64,000 bases of DNA from Alphaproteobacteria bacterium (GTDB lineage Bacteria; Pseudomonadota; Alphaproteobacteria; TMED109): assembly GCA_022825235.1 (NCBI GenBank), contig JAJDYI010000086.1:62001-126000 (forward strand), written 5' to 3'. A program made the position numbers and the translations under genes. Of this stretch, positions 19,741 through 28,427 are shown piece by piece; position 1 is the stretch's first letter; each line of letters opens with the position of its first letter. The notes under the pieces were generated by a model, which was given only the letters and a program-made list of their open reading frames with translations, was not told the origin of the DNA and did not search any database.

Positions 19741-21129
19741 CTAGCGGAGCGCCCGGACGATGTCCTCGACCATTTTCTTCGCGTCCCCGAAGAGCATCAG
19801 CGTGTTGTCCGCGTAGAAGACGGCGTTATCGATGCCCGCGTAGCCGGGCGCCAGGCTGCGCTTCACGAACAGCACCGTCTTCGATTGCTCGACGTCCAGG
19901 ATCGGCATGCCGGCAATCGGGCTGCTCGGATCGGTCCTGGCGGCGGGATTGGTGATGTCGTTGGCGCCGATCACAAAGGCGACGTCGCTCGCTGAGAAAT
20001 CACTGTTGATCTCCTCAAGTTCGAACACGTCCTCGTAGGGGACGGTGGCCTCGGCGAGCAGGACGTTCATGTGTCCCGGCATGCGGCCGGCTACCGGGTG
20101 GATGGCGTAACGGACGCTCACGCCCTTGTCCTTCAGCAGGTCCGCCATCTCCCGCAGCGCGTGCTGTGCCTGCGCCACGGCCATGCCGTACCCCGGCACG
20201 ATGATCACGCCCGAGGCGTTACCCATGATGAAGGCGGCGTCGTCCGCGTTACCTCCCTTCGCCGCGCGGTCGCCCTGGTCGGCCGCGGCAGCCTCGCCCT
20301 CCTGGCCGAACCCGCCCAGGATGACCGACAGGAACGGCCGGTTCATGGCCCGGCACATGATGTAGGACAGGATTGCGCCCGAACTGCCGACCAACGCGCC
20401 CACGATGATCAGCGCGGTGTTCTGCAGCGTGAAGCCGATGCCCGCCGCTGCCCAGCCCGAGTAGGAGTTGAGCATGGAGACCACGACGGGCATGTCCGCA
20501 CCGCCAATGGGAATGATCAGCAGGACTCCGATGGCCAGCGCGAGGCCCGTCATGGCGCCGAACCAGATCACGCTCTCGTCCCGGACGAACAGCGCGATCA
20601 TGGCAATGATCACGATCCCGATGAGGAGGTTGAGCGGGTGCTGCAGCGGAAACACGGTGGGCGAGCCGCCGACCAACCCCTGCAGCTTGAGGAACGCCAC
20701 CACCGAACCCGTGAACGTGATGGCACCGATGACGACTCCCAGCGCCATTTCCACACGACTGGCAAGGTGGATGGAGCCCGCACTGCCGATTCCGTACGCG
20801 TCGGGGGCGAACAGGGCGGCCCAAGCGACCAGCACGGCGGCGACCCCGACGAGGCTGTGAAACGCCGCGACCAGCTGCGGCATTGCCTTCATCTCGATCC
20901 GGAGCGCGATTACGGCGCCGACCACAGCCCCGCAGCCCCCGGCAATCACCGTCCAGCCCAGCTGGTTCATGCCGGGCTGCAGGAGCGTGGTGATGACGGC
21001 GACGGCCATGCCGGCCATGCCGAACAGGTTCCCGCGGCGCGCGCTGTCCGGTGACGACAGCCCCTTCAGCGCGAGGATGAAACAGACAGCCGCGCCCAGA
21101 TAGAGCAGGGCGGCGAGGTTGGCGGTCAT
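19741..21129 (-). CDS. pntB: NAD(P) transhydrogenase subunit beta
   Basis: PntB completes the proton-translocating transhydrogenase that makes NADPH from NADH using the proton motive force. The 462-aa product has an N-terminal block of about nine membrane helices followed by the soluble NADP(H)-binding domain III. Signatures in domain III include [48 protein letters not shown] and [14 protein letters not shown] 21129 overlaps the stop of the preceding pnt gene as ATGA. It is the last gene of the three-gene pnt operon. Confidence 0.96.
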   Translation of the reverse strand: MTANLAALLYLGAAVCFILALKGLSSPDSARRGNLFGMAGMAVAVITTLLQPGMNQLGWTVIAGGCGAVVGAVIALRIEMKAMPQLVAAFHSLVGVAAVLVAWAALFAPDAYGIGSAGSIHLASRVEMALGVVIGAITFTGSVVAFLKLQGLVGGSPTVFPLQHPLNLLIGIVIIAMIALFVRDESVIWFGAMTGLALAIGVLLIIPIGGADMPVVVSMLNSYSGWAAAGIGFTLQNTALIIVGALVGSSGAILSYIMCRAMNRPFLSVILGGFGQEGEAAAADQGDRAAKGGNADDAAFIMGNASGVIIVPGYGMAVAQAQHALREMADLLKDKGVSVRYAIHPVAGRMPGHMNVLLAEATVPYEDVFELEEINSDFSASDVAFVIGANDITNPAARTDPSSPIAGMPILDVEQSKTVLFVKRSLAPGYAGIDNAVFYADNTLMLFGDAKKMVEDIVRALR

Positions 21130-21452
21130 GACCGACCCCGCGGTTCCCTGCGCCTGAACATGCCGAGCATGCGCTGCGTGACGATGAAGCCGCCAAAGAT
21201 GTTGACGGCCGCAAGCCCCGTGGCGGCGACACCCAGCCACTGGGCGGTCGAGAGCGGACCGGTGGCTCCGTCCTGCTCGTGGGGCGCGATTCCCAGCGCG
21301 ATGAGGGCCCCCACCACGATGATTCCGGAAATCGCATTGGTCACCGACATCAGGGGGGTGTGCAGCGCCGGTGTCACGGACCACACCACGTAGTAACCCA
21401 CGAACACGGCCAGGACGAAGACCGTGATGTTGATGATGGTTGGGTCAGCCAT
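21126..21452 (-). CDS. pntAB: NAD(P) transhydrogenase subunit alpha, membrane part (PntAB/PntA2)
   Basis: A 108-aa protein with three membrane helices ([51 protein letters not shown]) forming part of the proton channel. In E. coli this is fused to the NAD-binding subunit; the split form is typical of alphaproteobacteria. ATG 21452 (MADPTIIN) has GGAGG 9 nt upstream; ATG 21458 is a second choice with only 3 nt spacing. It overlaps the end of pntAA by several bases and pntB by ATGA. Confidence 0.94.
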   Translation of the reverse strand: MADPTIINITVFVLAVFVGYYVVWSVTPALHTPLMSVTNAISGIIVVGALIALGIAPHEQDGATGPLSTAQWLGVAATGLAAVNIFGGFIVTQRMLGMFRRREPRGRS

Positions 21453-22596
21453 TCGCATGGTCCTCCAGTGCTGCGTGCACGACGGCGCCCTCCCGCGTCA
21501 CGACGCTGGCCGTGATGATCGGGTCGTCCCACGGGACGTTCAGCCCGCCGTCGTCTGCGATCAAGGGCTCCATGAACGCGTACAGGTTCCGCGCGTACAG
21601 GGCGCTGGTGTCGTGGCTTAGGGTGCCGGGAAGGTTGCGGGGCCCCACCACCTGGACGGCATTTCGCACGATCGTTTCCCCGATCCGGGACAACGGGCAG
21701 TTTCCGCCCGCTTCTACCGCGAGATCGACAATCACGGAACCGGGTCGCATGGCGTCGACGGTGGCTTCCGGAACCAGTACCGGCGCCGGCCGGCCCGGAA
21801 TCAGCGCGGTGGTGATCACGACGTCGCTGGCGCGGGCCGCGTCGTGAATGAGCTCCTGCTGGCGGCGGCGATATTCCTCACCCATTTCCCGGGCGTAGCC
21901 GCCTTCGGTTTCGGCGTCCTCGCCCGCTGTGTCCACCTCGATGAACCGCCCCCCGAGGCTCTCGACCTGCTCACGCACCGCCGGGCGGACGTCGAAGGCG
22001 GACACCACTGCTCCCAGGCGCTTGGCCGTCGCAATGGCTTGCAGGCCCGCGACGCCGGCGCCCAGCACGAGCACCTTCGCCGGCGCCACCGTGCCGGCCG
22101 CGGTCATCATCATCGGCATGGCCTTCGGCAACATCGCGGCGGCGTCCACCACGGCCTTGTAGCCCGCCAGGTTGGACTGCGACGACAGGGCGTCCATGGA
22201 CTGCGCCCGGCTGATACGGGGCAGGAATTCGACCGCGAATGCCGTGACGTTCTGGGCGGCGAGAGCACGCACATTGTCGGGATTGCCATGTGGATTGAGG
22301 AACCCCACCAGCAGGGAACCGGCCGGTAGCCGCGCGACCTCGTCGGCGCCTTCCGCCTCGATCATTGGACAGCGGACCTTGAGAACGACGTCCGCACCCT
22401 CCAGCGCCCCCTCGGCAGATTGGTACAGGGTGGCGCCGGCAGCTTCGTAGGCCTGGTCAGCAAGCCCCGACGACAGGCCGGCTTCCGCTTCGACGGCCAC
22501 CGTGGCGCCCTTGGCGCAGAAGCGTTTCACCGAGTCAGGTGTGGCGGCAACGCGGTTCTCGCCCGCTCGCAACTCTTTCAGGACGGCTATGCGCAT
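21445..22596 (-). CDS. pntAA: NAD(P) transhydrogenase subunit alpha, NAD-binding part (PntAA/PntA1)
   Basis: A 383-aa soluble domain I that binds NAD(H). The family N-terminus [20 protein letters not shown] and the Rossmann motif [22 protein letters not shown] are clear, followed by the [22 protein letters not shown] segment. It ends with the usual hydrophilic tail, confirming the split subunit. It begins 76 nt after the SLC13 transporter stop and leads the operon pntAA-pntAB-pntB. A promoter was not identified in that short gap. Confidence 0.95.
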   Translation of the reverse strand: MRIAVLKELRAGENRVAATPDSVKRFCAKGATVAVEAEAGLSSGLADQAYEAAGATLYQSAEGALEGADVVLKVRCPMIEAEGADEVARLPAGSLLVGFLNPHGNPDNVRALAAQNVTAFAVEFLPRISRAQSMDALSSQSNLAGYKAVVDAAAMLPKAMPMMMTAAGTVAPAKVLVLGAGVAGLQAIATAKRLGAVVSAFDVRPAVREQVESLGGRFIEVDTAGEDAETEGGYAREMGEEYRRRQQELIHDAARASDVVITTALIPGRPAPVLVPEATVDAMRPGSVIVDLAVEAGGNCPLSRIGETIVRNAVQVVGPRNLPGTLSHDTSALYARNLYAFMEPLIADDGGLNVPWDDPIITASVVTREGAVVHAALEDHANG

Positions 22597-22672
22597 GCGA
22601 TCAACTCAACTCCTCCCGCGCGAGGGCACCCTCGGTCGCCAGGAAACATAGACTTCGGCCGGAGCCGCCGGG

Positions 22673-24127
22673 TCAGTCGGAATTGACGGCCCAGTCGGGA
22701 AGCTCGCCGGGAACAACGCCAAGTGCTGGCCCCAGCAGGAACCAGGCAAGCGTGACGATGACGAGGGTGGCGAGTGGATTGAGAAAGAGCCCGGCCCGCA
22801 GCATCGCGGAACTGGGCACATGACCTGAAGCAAAGACGACGGCGTTGGGTGCCGTGGCGATGGGCAGCATGAAGGCCGCCGACGCCGCGAACGTCGCTGG
22901 AATGCAAAGTAGCAGCGGATTCTCGCCAATGCTGACGGCGACCGCCGCCAGGACGGGGATGAAGGTCGCCGTCGTCGCCGTGTTCGAATTGATCTCGGTC
23001 AGCAGCACGATCAGCAGCGTGACAAGGAACAGGAGCCCGAGCAGCGGCAGGACCGCGACCACGGCAGTGCTGTCGCCGATCCAGGCCGCGAGGCCGGTGG
23101 CCTTGATGGCCGCCGCGAGGGAAAAGCCGCCCCCCAGCAGGAGAAGGACTCCCCACGGCAGCCGCATTGCGGTCGCCCAATCCAACGCGAACTCCCGACG
23201 GCCTTCCGCGTCGCTGCCGACCGGGAGGAGGAACAGTGCGAGGGCGCCGCACACAGCAATGCTGGTGTCATTGATCGCGAGAGTCGGAGCGAGTTCGTTC
23301 AGCGTGCGGCGGGTGAGCCAGAGCAAGGCCGTGACCAGCAGTGTCAGGAGGACCGTGATCTCGGCCCGCGAAAGCGGCCCCAGGGCGCGGGTGTCGGCCG
23401 CGAGGCGCGCGTGGTGGTGGGCGGCGCTGCCTCCGGGTACCGGAAAGCAGACCCGCGTCAGGACGACCCAGATCAGCGGCAGGAACACGACCGTCATCGG
23501 CAACCCGATCGCCAGCCACTCCACGAAGCCGACCTGGTACCCGAACGTTTCCTGCAGCACCCCTGCGAGCACCGCGTTCGGAGGGGTGCCGATCAGCGTC
23601 GACATCCCGCCCACGTTGGCCGCGAAGGCTATCCCGAGCATGAGCGCACAGCCGAAAGCCGTCTTGCCCCGGTCGCTCATGCCCTGGTCCTGCTCGAACA
23701 TGGCGAGCACGGAGAGCCCGATCGGCACCATCATCGTGGCGGCGGCCGTATTGCTGATCCACATGCTGAGAAAGGCAGCCGGCAGCATGAAGCCGGCCAC
23801 GATACGCCGCGGCCCGCCCCCGACCCGCGACACCACGTTCAGCGCGATCCGGCGGTGCAGATCCCAACGCTGCATGGCCAGCGCAATCATGAATCCGCCC
23901 ATCAGCAGGAATACGACGCGGTGACCGTACGGTTCACCGGCATCCCGGATGGACGCGATATCGAGCAGGGGAAACAGGGCCAATGGCACCAGCGCCGTGG
24001 CCGGGATCGGAATCGCCTCCGTGATCCACCAGCAGGCCATCAGCAAGGCGACGCCCACCAGCCGCCACGCCGGCACCGCAAGGCCTTCGGGTGGCTCGAG
24101 GACCAGCGTCAGCAGGACTGCCAGCAC
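22673..24127 (-). CDS. SLC13/DASS family sodium:dicarboxylate or sulfate symporter (start unresolved)
   Basis: A multi-helix inner-membrane importer. Both signature SNT repeats are present: ISNTAAATMMVPIGL in the first half and TEINSNTATTATFIPVL in the second, with the re-entrant hairpin regions around them. The opening WWITEAIPIPATALVPLALFPLL is typical. Family members import C4-dicarboxylates, citrate or sulfate with Na+; specificity is not readable. The reading frame continues upstream to 24379, but that part lies inside mlaC. GTG 24127 is the first standard start after the mlaC stop and falls within helix 1, so the true start may be nonstandard or further upstream. It follows mlaC on the same strand. 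Confidence 0.8.
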   Translation of the reverse strand: MLAVLLTLVLEPPEGLAVPAWRLVGVALLMACWWITEAIPIPATALVPLALFPLLDIASIRDAGEPYGHRVVFLLMGGFMIALAMQRWDLHRRIALNVVSRVGGGPRRIVAGFMLPAAFLSMWISNTAAATMMVPIGLSVLAMFEQDQGMSDRGKTAFGCALMLGIAFAANVGGMSTLIGTPPNAVLAGVLQETFGYQVGFVEWLAIGLPMTVVFLPLIWVVLTRVCFPVPGGSAAHHHARLAADTRALGPLSRAEITVLLTLLVTALLWLTRRTLNELAPTLAINDTSIAVCGALALFLLPVGSDAEGRREFALDWATAMRLPWGVLLLLGGGFSLAAAIKATGLAAWIGDSTAVVAVLPLLGLLFLVTLLIVLLTEINSNTATTATFIPVLAAVAVSIGENPLLLCIPATFAASAAFMLPIATAPNAVVFASGHVPSSAMLRAGLFLNPLATLVIVTLAWFLLGPALGVVPGELPDWAVNSD

Positions 24128-24207
24128 GCCGAGCGCGAACCCCAGCTTGGCGAAACGCCCACGCTCGGGTCCGCTTCCGGCAGCGTGGGCGCGAGGCGCC
24201 GGCGGAT

Positions 24208-24828
24208 TCAGAACGATGCCTCTTGCATGGCCCGCAGCGCTGCGACCAGTCCGTCGATCCCCTCCGCTTCCACGATGGCGGCAAATTCCTGTCGCTTGGT
24301 AGCGAACAGGCTCACGTCCTCGACCGTCACGTCGACGATGCGGGGTGCGCCATCTTCCTTCCGGTTTCGGAATCGCCACCGCACTTCCAGCGGCTCGTCA
24401 CCGTCGCGCTGGAAGCGCGTGTACACGAATGTTTCGCGGTCGTTCCTGGGAACGGTCCGGAGAATCGTGAGGGAGCCGCCCGAGATGAGTTCCAGCTGGC
24501 CATCCACCAATTGCACCGTGTGCTCCCTGAACGCGAGCTGGTAGGCGTCCTTCTGGGCATCCGTGATCGAGCGCCAGTGGCGACCGAGAACGGCCCGTCC
24601 GATCAGGGGCAGATTGAAGTAATCGTGGAGGATGCGGCGCACGGTCTCCGTACGGTCCGCCTGGCGTTCGTCAGGGACCTCGGTCAGCGCGGTCACGTCC
24701 GCCACAAGGTTCGAGAGCGAGAGCACTGCCGGGTGGTCGTCCGCGGCACCCACCCCGAACCAGCCAAGGACGAACGCAGCACTGCCGAGCCCGATGAGAC
24801 CACGGCGCAGCTTGGCGGAATTCGTCAT
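24208..24828 (-). CDS. mlaC: Periplasmic phospholipid-binding protein MlaC (Ttg2D family)
   Basis: MlaC shuttles phospholipids between outer-membrane MlaA and the inner-membrane MlaFEDB transporter. The 206-aa precursor starts at ATG 24828 with a signal peptide ending near GVGAADD. The diagnostic YFNLPLIGRAVLGRHWR followed by TDAQKDAYQLAFREHTVQ matches the MlaC/Ttg2D family. The C-terminal half gives DVTVEDVSLFATKRQEFAAIV, also typical. A promoter-like sequence lies about 120 nt upstream. MlaA is encoded on the same strand 2.8 kb upstream, with two plus-strand genes between; mlaFEDB are not in the window. Confidence 0.9.
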   Translation of the reverse strand: MTNSAKLRRGLIGLGSAAFVLGWFGVGAADDHPAVLSLSNLVADVTALTEVPDERQADRTETVRRILHDYFNLPLIGRAVLGRHWRSITDAQKDAYQLAFREHTVQLVDGQLELISGGSLTILRTVPRNDRETFVYTRFQRDGDEPLEVRWRFRNRKEDGAPRIVDVTVEDVSLFATKRQEFAAIVEAEGIDGLVAALRAMQEASF

Positions 24829-25206
24829 GATGATCGCGCCATCCGCATCGGCGCCCCCGCCAGGTATGTGCGCGCAGCGAAGTGAGTTGCCGGGCCGGTC
24901 TGCCCCAACTGTTCGGCGGCGTCGGTCGTGCCGATTGACGCCGGAAATGTATCGCTGCCTCCTTGCAGTTTCAATTGTCGCTACCGCGTCAGCGGCGGGA
25001 CGCGACGATACCCGCGAGCCGCGCCCGCGGCCGTGGTCCGGGCGCCGGCGGTGCATTTTCTGTGGGTCTTCGCCCGGGTGCACGGCCCCTCGCCGCGCTG
25101 GGCGTGACGGATTCGCCGTGCCGCGCCGGCTGGTTGGCGCGCGAATGCCGAAATCGGGCAGAATGGGCGCCCACCGGAAGCGCTGCAGCCAGGAGCGGAG
25201 CCCTCC
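24829..25206. other. Divergent intergenic region between mlaC and the CoA-transferase gene
   Basis: This 378-nt stretch holds the candidate mlaC promoter (24946-24974). On the plus strand a TTGACG at 24935 has no matching -10. GGAGCGGAG just before 25207 is the ribosome site of the CoA-transferase. Reading frames inside are arginine-rich shadows; no gene is recognised. Confidence 0.45.
24946..24974 (-). promoter_or_regulatory. Putative sigma70-type promoter for mlaC
   Basis: On the minus strand TTGAAA (24969-24974) and TACATT (24946-24951) are separated by exactly 17 nt and point toward mlaC, whose ATG is at 24828. The implied leader is about 110 nt. Confidence 0.5.
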
Positions 25207-26394
25207 ATGCCGTTACGAGAAGGCCCGTTGTCCCGCTTCACCGTGCTCGACCTGACGCGAGTGCGGGCGGGGCCTACCGCGGTTCGCCAGCTGGCGGACT
25301 GGGGCGCCGACGTGATCAAGATCGAACCACCGGAGCTCGCCGACACCTCGGCGGGTCTGAGCGGCAAGCGAGACGGCTCGGATTTTCAGAACCTGCAGCG
25401 CAACAAGCGGGCTGTCACCCTGAACCTGAAGGACGCCCGGGGCCTCGGCTTGTTCCACAAGCTGGTGGCCGGAGCAGATGTCCTGGTCGAGAACTACCGG
25501 CCGGATGTGAAGCGGCGACTGGGCATCGACTACCCGGCACTGCGCGAGGCCAACCCAGGCCTCGTCTACGCGAGCATTTCCGGCTTCGGTGAGGACGGCC
25601 CGTATGCCGGCCGGCCGGGCTTCGATCAGATTGCGCAGGGCATGGGCGGTCTGATGTCGGTTACCGGTCTTCCGGGACAGGGACCGGTCCGGGCGGGCAT
25701 TCCGGTCGCCGACCTGAGCGCCGGGGTGTTCTGTGCGTTCGGGATCGTGGTCGCGCTGCTGGAACGCGAACAGACCGGGGAAGGACAGTGGGTCGGCACG
25801 TCGCTCCTGCAGGCCCAGATCGCGATGCTCGACTTTCAGGCCGTGCGGTGGCTCATGGATCGCGAAGTGCCGCCGCAGGCGGGCAACAACCACCCCACCA
25901 GCATGCCGACCGGCGTCTTCCGGACGGCGGACGGGCATATCAACGTCGCGGCGTCGGGTGATGCCATCTGGCGCCGCCTGTGCCGCGCACTCGAGGCCGG
26001 CCAACTGGTCGAGGATTCGCGGTTCGCATCTGCCGAGGGGCGGTCGGTCAACCGAGCTGAACTGCATCGCGAGCTCGAGGCTTGCCTGGTCAACGAAAGC
26101 AGCGCCCACTGGATCGAGGTCCTCAACGGGGCCGGCGTGCCGTGCGGGCCCATCAACAGGATCGACCAGGCGTTCGCGGATCCGCAGGTCGAGCATCTCG
26201 GCATGGCCCGCAAGGTGGCGCACCCGCGCCTCGGTGACCTCGCCTTGGTTAACCAGCCGATCCGGCTCAGTCGCGCACCCGATCCGCCCTTCGCGCCGGC
26301 GCCGGAACGGGGTCAGCACAACGCCGAGGTGTTTGGCCGGCTTGGGGTCGGGCAGGATGAACTGTCCGAACTTCGGGACCAGGGAATCATCTGA
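25207..26394 (+). CDS. Family III (CaiB/BaiF) acyl-CoA transferase
   Basis: A 395-aa enzyme that moves CoA between carboxylic acids through an aspartyl-CoA anhydride. The family opening VLDLTRVRAGP...LADWGADVIKIEPPE is present, then LNLKDARG, LVENYRPDVKRRLG, and GPYAGRPGFDQIAQGMGG, where Asp140 aligns with the catalytic aspartate region. It ends with the usual small-domain segments PTGVFRTADGHINVAASGD and CGPINRIDQAFADPQV. ATG 25207 has GGAG 8 nt upstream. A crotonase gene follows after 92 nt on the same strand, suggesting a small catabolic cassette that activates an acid and acts on its CoA ester. The substrate is unknown. Confidence 0.9.
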   Translation: MPLREGPLSRFTVLDLTRVRAGPTAVRQLADWGADVIKIEPPELADTSAGLSGKRDGSDFQNLQRNKRAVTLNLKDARGLGLFHKLVAGADVLVENYRPDVKRRLGIDYPALREANPGLVYASISGFGEDGPYAGRPGFDQIAQGMGGLMSVTGLPGQGPVRAGIPVADLSAGVFCAFGIVVALLEREQTGEGQWVGTSLLQAQIAMLDFQAVRWLMDREVPPQAGNNHPTSMPTGVFRTADGHINVAASGDAIWRRLCRALEAGQLVEDSRFASAEGRSVNRAELHRELEACLVNESSAHWIEVLNGAGVPCGPINRIDQAFADPQVEHLGMARKVAHPRLGDLALVNQPIRLSRAPDPPFAPAPERGQHNAEVFGRLGVGQDELSELRDQGII

Positions 26395-26486
26395 GCGCCG
26401 GCCCGCCTGCGTCGCCGGCGTCCGACCGGCCACTGCACCGCGCCGGGTTTCGCCACCGTCGACCATATTCCGCGGGAACCAGATCG

Positions 26487-27281
26487 ATGCCTATTGCACT
26501 GCCAGACTCCCTGATTGCGGACACGTCTGCCGGGATTGCTCGCCTCATCCTGAATCGGCCGGAAAAACACAACGTGATCGACCACGACATGTGGTGCGGA
26601 ATCACCGCGGCAATGCAGGCGTTCTCGGCCGACGAGGGCGTCCGAGTGGTCGTCGTGAGCGGGGCGGGGGGCAGGGCGTTTTCCGCCGGTGCCGACATCT
26701 CGGAATTCGAGCGCAAGCGGGAAGGGGATACGGCGGACGCGTACAATCGCGCCACCGCCGATGCACACGGCGCGCTCCGTCACTGCCCGAAGCCCACGAT
26801 CGCCGAAATCGGCGGCTATTGCATCGGCGGGGGGCTGGGCATTGCCCTGGCTTGCGACCTCCGCATCACCGCGGACGATGCCCGCTTCGGCATTCCGGCT
26901 GCTCGGCTTGGCCTCGGTTACGACTACTCTAGCTTGCAAGTTCTCGTCAGCGTCGTCGGCCCTGCCGTCGCCAAGGACATCATGTTCACGGCAAGACGGA
27001 TTGGCGCCGCCGAGGCAGCCGCGATCGGGCTCGTGAACCGGGTGGTGGCGCCGGGGGAACTGGCAACGACGGTCGCGGAATACGCCAGCATGATTGCGGC
27101 CAACGCGCCGCTCACCGTTCGTGCGTCGAAGCGGATCGTGACGGAGGTCCTGAAGGACGCCGATGCCCGAGACCGGGCTCTATGCGAACGTCTCGTCGCG
27201 GAGTGCTTCGCCAGTGCCGACTACGTGGAGGGCCGGCGGGCGTTCATGGAAAAACGGACCCCCCGTTTCCAGGGGCACTGA
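26487..27281 (+). CDS. Enoyl-CoA hydratase/isomerase (crotonase) family protein
   Basis: A 264-aa crotonase-fold protein. The two oxyanion-hole segments are FSAGADISEF (residues 65-74) and GYCIGGGLGIAL (110-121), and LILNRPEKHNVID is the typical N-terminal strand. The two glutamates of classical enoyl-CoA hydratase are absent: the GGGxE position is Gly118 and the PE of the second motif is Pro138-Ala139. It is therefore probably not a simple hydratase; isomerase, hydrolase or decarboxylase chemistry is possible. ATG 26487 has GGGAA upstream. It pairs with the CoA-transferase gene. Confidence 0.88.
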   Translation: MPIALPDSLIADTSAGIARLILNRPEKHNVIDHDMWCGITAAMQAFSADEGVRVVVVSGAGGRAFSAGADISEFERKREGDTADAYNRATADAHGALRHCPKPTIAEIGGYCIGGGLGIALACDLRITADDARFGIPAARLGLGYDYSSLQVLVSVVGPAVAKDIMFTARRIGAAEAAAIGLVNRVVAPGELATTVAEYASMIAANAPLTVRASKRIVTEVLKDADARDRALCERLVAECFASADYVEGRRAFMEKRTPRFQGH

Positions 27282-27662
27282 CGCGAGGGCACACTGCGGC
27301 ATCGCGGTGCCGGCGAGGGGCACCGCCTTCCCCGGTTGCCGGCGCCGGACCGGTTCGCGCGGCCAGGCCATGCTGACCTCGAAGGCCGCCGGTACGCCTT
27401 CCATGTGCCCGTCGTGCACGCGCCGGAAATCCTCCCGCTGGCCTCGGGCGACGATCGCCCGGGAATCCCGGCACCGCGTGCCCGAGGTTGCCGAAGAGCC
27501 GCCAACGCTGCGCGAGGCTTTCGCCGACGTCACAGCGTAATCGTGATGGACGCGGTCGTGCCCGAGGGCCGACGGGACCGGCCCTGCCGCTTGCACCGGG
27601 GCCATCGAAGGGGCGAAGCGGAGGTCGTCGGGCGGAGGTGGTGGCGGCACCCACGGCCGCTG
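27282..27662. other. Convergent intergenic region between the crotonase gene and mlaA
   Basis: This 381-nt stretch lies between two gene 3' ends. It holds the 27304-27326 stem-loop. Open frames on both strands (for example minus 27180-27650) have no ribosome site or recognisable motif and look like GC-driven shadows. No mlaC remnant was seen. Confidence 0.45.
27304..27326. terminator. Stem-loop after the crotonase gene
   Basis: GCGGTGCC (27304-27311) and GGCACCGC (27319-27326) form a perfect 8-bp GC-rich stem with a 7-nt loop, 22 nt after the crotonase stop. A short CTTCCCC follows but no true T-run. Confidence 0.45.
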
Positions 27663-28427
27663 CTATTCGTCGAACGCGTCGAAATCCAGTTCGGATTCGT
27701 CGAACGGATCGTCCGGCGGGGCGTCGCGCGCGCGAAGCAGCTGCCAGTAGACGCTCCGGGTCGAGGCGTAGGCGTCGAGCGAGCTCGCGAGCCCCGCGTC
27801 GACCTGCTCGAAGTGCCGGTCACGGAACGTCACGGCCCGCAATCCGGTTTCGGCTGCTTGGAACGTGAGGTCGATGCCCGACCGCCGGACCAGGTAGTAG
27901 TGCGGTGTCGACAGCGCATCCATCCCAAGGCCCGCCAGCTCCCGCGTCGTCGATGGTCCCAGCACGGGCAGGACCAGATACGGACCCGGCCCGCTCCCCC
28001 AGTGGTCGAGGGTCTGGCCGAAGCCCCGGGGATTGCGGTAGACCCCCGCCTGCGCGGCGACATCGATGAAGCCGCCGAGACCGACGAGGGTGTTGAGCAG
28101 GAATCGCGAGACGGCGACCTCAAGACCGGCGGCGTCCCCCTGCAAAGCCGCATTGAGTGCATGGACGGGTTCCAGCAGGTTGTTCAGGAACTGACCAATT
28201 CCCTGTCGTACCGGGTCCGGGACCACGAATCGATAGGCGACCGTGGTCGGCCGGAGCACGAAGCGGTCAAGTTCACGGTTGACCTCGAAGACCGCGCGGT
28301 TGAGGGACTCGAACGGGTCCGCCTCCGCCAGCGCCGGTACCGGAGTCACGATTCCGAGAGCGACTCCGGCCACGATCCCGGCCACGAAGCAGGCGCATCG
28401 CGACCGGCGCCAGCGGCTCTCAGGCAC
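27663..28427 (-). CDS. mlaA: Outer-membrane lipid asymmetry protein MlaA (VacJ)
   Basis: MlaA removes mislocalised phospholipids from the outer leaflet of the outer membrane and hands them to MlaC. The 254-aa precursor has the family core [63 protein letters not shown] and [23 protein letters not shown]. The N-terminal signal peptide ends near VPALAEADP and shows no lipobox; the only nearby cysteines (residues 11 and 13) precede the hydrophobic core. GTG 28427 overlaps the stop of the 5-oxoprolinase gene by 8 nt, so translation is probably coupled. The C-terminal end is very acidic. Confidence 0.93.
   Translation of the reverse strand: MPESRWRRSRCACFVAGIVAGVALGIVTPVPALAEADPFESLNRAVFEVNRELDRFVLRPTTVAYRFVVPDPVRQGIGQFLNNLLEPVHALNAALQGDAAGLEVAVSRFLLNTLVGLGGFIDVAAQAGVYRNPRGFGQTLDHWGSGPGPYLVLPVLGPSTTRELAGLGMDALSTPHYYLVRRSGIDLTFQAAETGLRAVTFRDRHFEQVDAGLASSLDAYASTRSVYWQLLRARDAPPDDPFDESELDFDAFDE

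Noticed and set aside
20071..21054. 327-aa plus-strand frame in the pnt region
   Set aside because: Antisense shadow of pntB, with His/Arg-rich low-complexity composition and no ribosome site.
27180..27650. 156-aa minus-strand frame between the crotonase gene and mlaA
   Set aside because: It overlaps the crotonase end, begins with a proline run and shows no domain or ribosome site.
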